Below are positions 62,825 through 64,000 of a stretch of 64,000 nucleotides of DNA, piece after piece. A model generated the notes under the pieces. It was not told the DNA's origin, made no database searches, and was given only the letters and a program-made list of their open reading frames with translations. The stretch is taken from positions 138,681-202,680 of the forward strand of contig CAJJDP010000035.1 in assembly GCA_905182995.1 (NCBI GenBank). The letters run 5' to 3'. Numbering within the stretch: the first letter of the stretch is position 1; every line of letters begins with the position of its first letter. Origin of the DNA: Paramecium octaurelia. Its lineage: Eukaryota; Ciliophora; Oligohymenophorea; Peniculida; Parameciidae. The position numbers were made by a program, and so were the translations under genes.

Positions 62825-63360
62825 TGAGAAAACTCAACCTTCATATTTCTGCTTATATCCCATATGCATTTAGCTATTGATAAGACTATTTTATATCCTA
62901 ATTCACCTAGATTGATGCTATATAAGATAATATTAGATTTTAATTTAGACATTTCTGTGTAAGCTATAACACTTATATAGCAAAGAATACAATACAAACA
63001 AACCTATTATTGGATTGCTACTAAAAATATGAGATTATGAATAAGTAATTTCTAATTTAGTCTACTAGAAACTTATATAATCAAGATTTTATAAATAGAT
63101 TTTAATCTATCAATTACTCAAATCATTTGATTATGAAAGCCAGTCTTGATATCTCTCAAAATTATAATAATCTATGAAAATAATTGAATTTTTCGAGTAT
63201 TATCATAACATTATTAATTCTATTAAATAAAGCTATTAGGATTAAAGAGAGAATTAACTTTTGCTACGAATATTTATTCAAAATTTAAACTAATTGATGA
63301 ATGTGTGAAGTGAAGATGGCTACTCTTACTCTATTAACAACTAACTAAGATGAAAACGAC
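62825..63360 (+). pseudogene. Possible broken gene with in-frame TGA and frameshift
   Basis: A frame starting MRKLNLHISAYIPYAFSY meets a TGA at 62878-62880 and then continues for ~95 well-formed codons (DYFISQFTQIDAIQDN, TNLLLDCYQKYEIMNKQF) to a TGA at ~63173. A second block in another frame follows (IIEFFEYYHNIINSIKQ to ~63311). No GT-AG pair of suitable length joins these. Either a decayed gene or a locus with sequence errors. Confidence 0.4.
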
Positions 63361-63386
63361 TTAATATTTTTAATATTTAATTCATC

Positions 63387-63955
63387 ATGAACTTATGTTC
63401 TGATAGAATTAAAGAATATTTTAAGTTCAGAAAATATTACTCTAGACCTTAGACTTGCTTACTTTAACAAATTAATGATGGAAAATGTAGTATTGATGAA
63501 GATACTTATCTTATCTTATATGTAAATATTATCTTAAATAATTAACTAGTTAAGTATGTCGGTGTTGTTAATTTTGAATATGTCTCCAGCATTAATACCA
63601 TAAGCTCAATATGGATGTGACTATTACTCATGGTTAGAGATGTAAAACTATATAAAATCTTTTAAGGGGCAAAGACAACACATTAACTTACTACTTAAAT
63701 GACTCTCATCGTGAATAATCCATTAAATTGATCCTCAAAAGCAATTAAGTTCCAATCATATTACAGAAACCAAATGATGATTATAGCGGAGTCGATCTAA
63801 TCCATTTAGGATATATATCCTCGCCAATTGACAAATCTGATCAAGATGCTCTAATATAAAAAATGAATTCAGAGCTTAAAGATCAAGAGAAGGACTTTAA
63901 TACAACCATATTGTATGAACAGACGACCATTTCGTTTTACGAAGATGATTAATGA
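63387..63955 (+). CDS. Unrecognised small protein
   Basis: 181 residues with one 23-nt intron (63582-63604, GTC...AAG, so not typical). The text reads as coding (CSIDEDTYLILYVNIILNNQ, QLVKYVGVVNFEY, HLGYISSPIDKSDQDALI) with an acidic C-terminus. It may be the 3' part of the damaged gene just upstream rather than a gene of its own. No domain recognised. Confidence 0.45.
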
Positions 63956-64000
63956 TTAATTATTTATAAGCACCAATTAGATTTTAGAAATGTTAATTTT

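Noticed and set aside
1-64000. tRNA or rRNA genes, CRISPR arrays, transposons, operons, riboswitches and bacterial-type terminators.
   Set aside because: None could be seen; apart from U1 no intergenic region showed the GC content or motifs expected of structural RNAs, and the window is eukaryotic.

Overview
The window is macronuclear-type DNA from a ciliate, almost certainly a Paramecium. Two things show this. First, TAA and TAG are read as glutamine inside conserved domains (exportin-1, an eIF4A-type helicase, GSK3, DNA polymerase kappa) and TGA is the only stop. Second, the genes are cut by about 70 tiny introns, nearly all 20-32 nt, mostly of the form GTA...TAG. Genes are packed tightly on both strands with AT-rich gaps, often under 150 bp. 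Standard-code ORF callers shatter these genes; all models here were read by hand with the ciliate code, placing introns where the frame and the protein family both required them. Species is not assigned.

Layout. 1-10 kb: the 3' part of a Cys-rich multi-pass membrane protein, a ciliate two-TM protein, an acylated IQ/MORN protein, an NPC1-N-like secreted/membrane protein and an FHA-BRCT protein. 10-18 kb: a SET-domain lysine methyltransferase with a very large insertion, an EF-hand protein, two more MORN proteins and a histidine phosphatase. 18-31 kb: a single-TM protein, an eIF4A-like helicase, a Lifeguard/BI-1 membrane protein, a RING-H2 protein, an S10-peptidase-like protein, ARMC9, DNA polymerase kappa, GSK3 and a Yippee-like protein. 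31-41 kb: a long helical-repeat protein, two unrecognised proteins, a U1 snRNA gene and a tandem pair of paralogous ciliate proteins. 41-57 kb: an unknown probable myristoylated protein, a giant (about 2,340 aa) TRANK1-like SF1 helicase, a MUL1-like protein, a PUF protein, a TM/coiled-coil/SMP lipid-transfer protein and a coiled-coil protein with a poly-A frameshift. 57-64 kb: a small membrane ORF, an SR-type splicing factor, a coiled-coil protein, exportin-1 and a damaged or poorly resolved gene region.

The genes are unrelated housekeeping and ciliate-specific loci, not an operon or a mobile island. There are loose themes: splicing (U1 snRNA and an SR protein), DNA damage (FHA-BRCT, polymerase kappa), cilia/basal body (ARMC9) and MORN scaffolds.

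The most interesting items are: (1) a 149-nt intron in exportin-1, several times longer than any other intron here, carrying a perfect 11-bp hairpin that could be a hosted ncRNA; (2) a U1 snRNA gene as a GC-rich island; (3) a SET domain split by about 300 residues; (4) a contact-site-like SMP protein with a long coiled-coil spacer; (5) an S10-like protein without the usual nucleophile motif; (6) an A9-run frameshift; (7) the giant TRANK1-like helicase; and (8) many stopless 3n introns.
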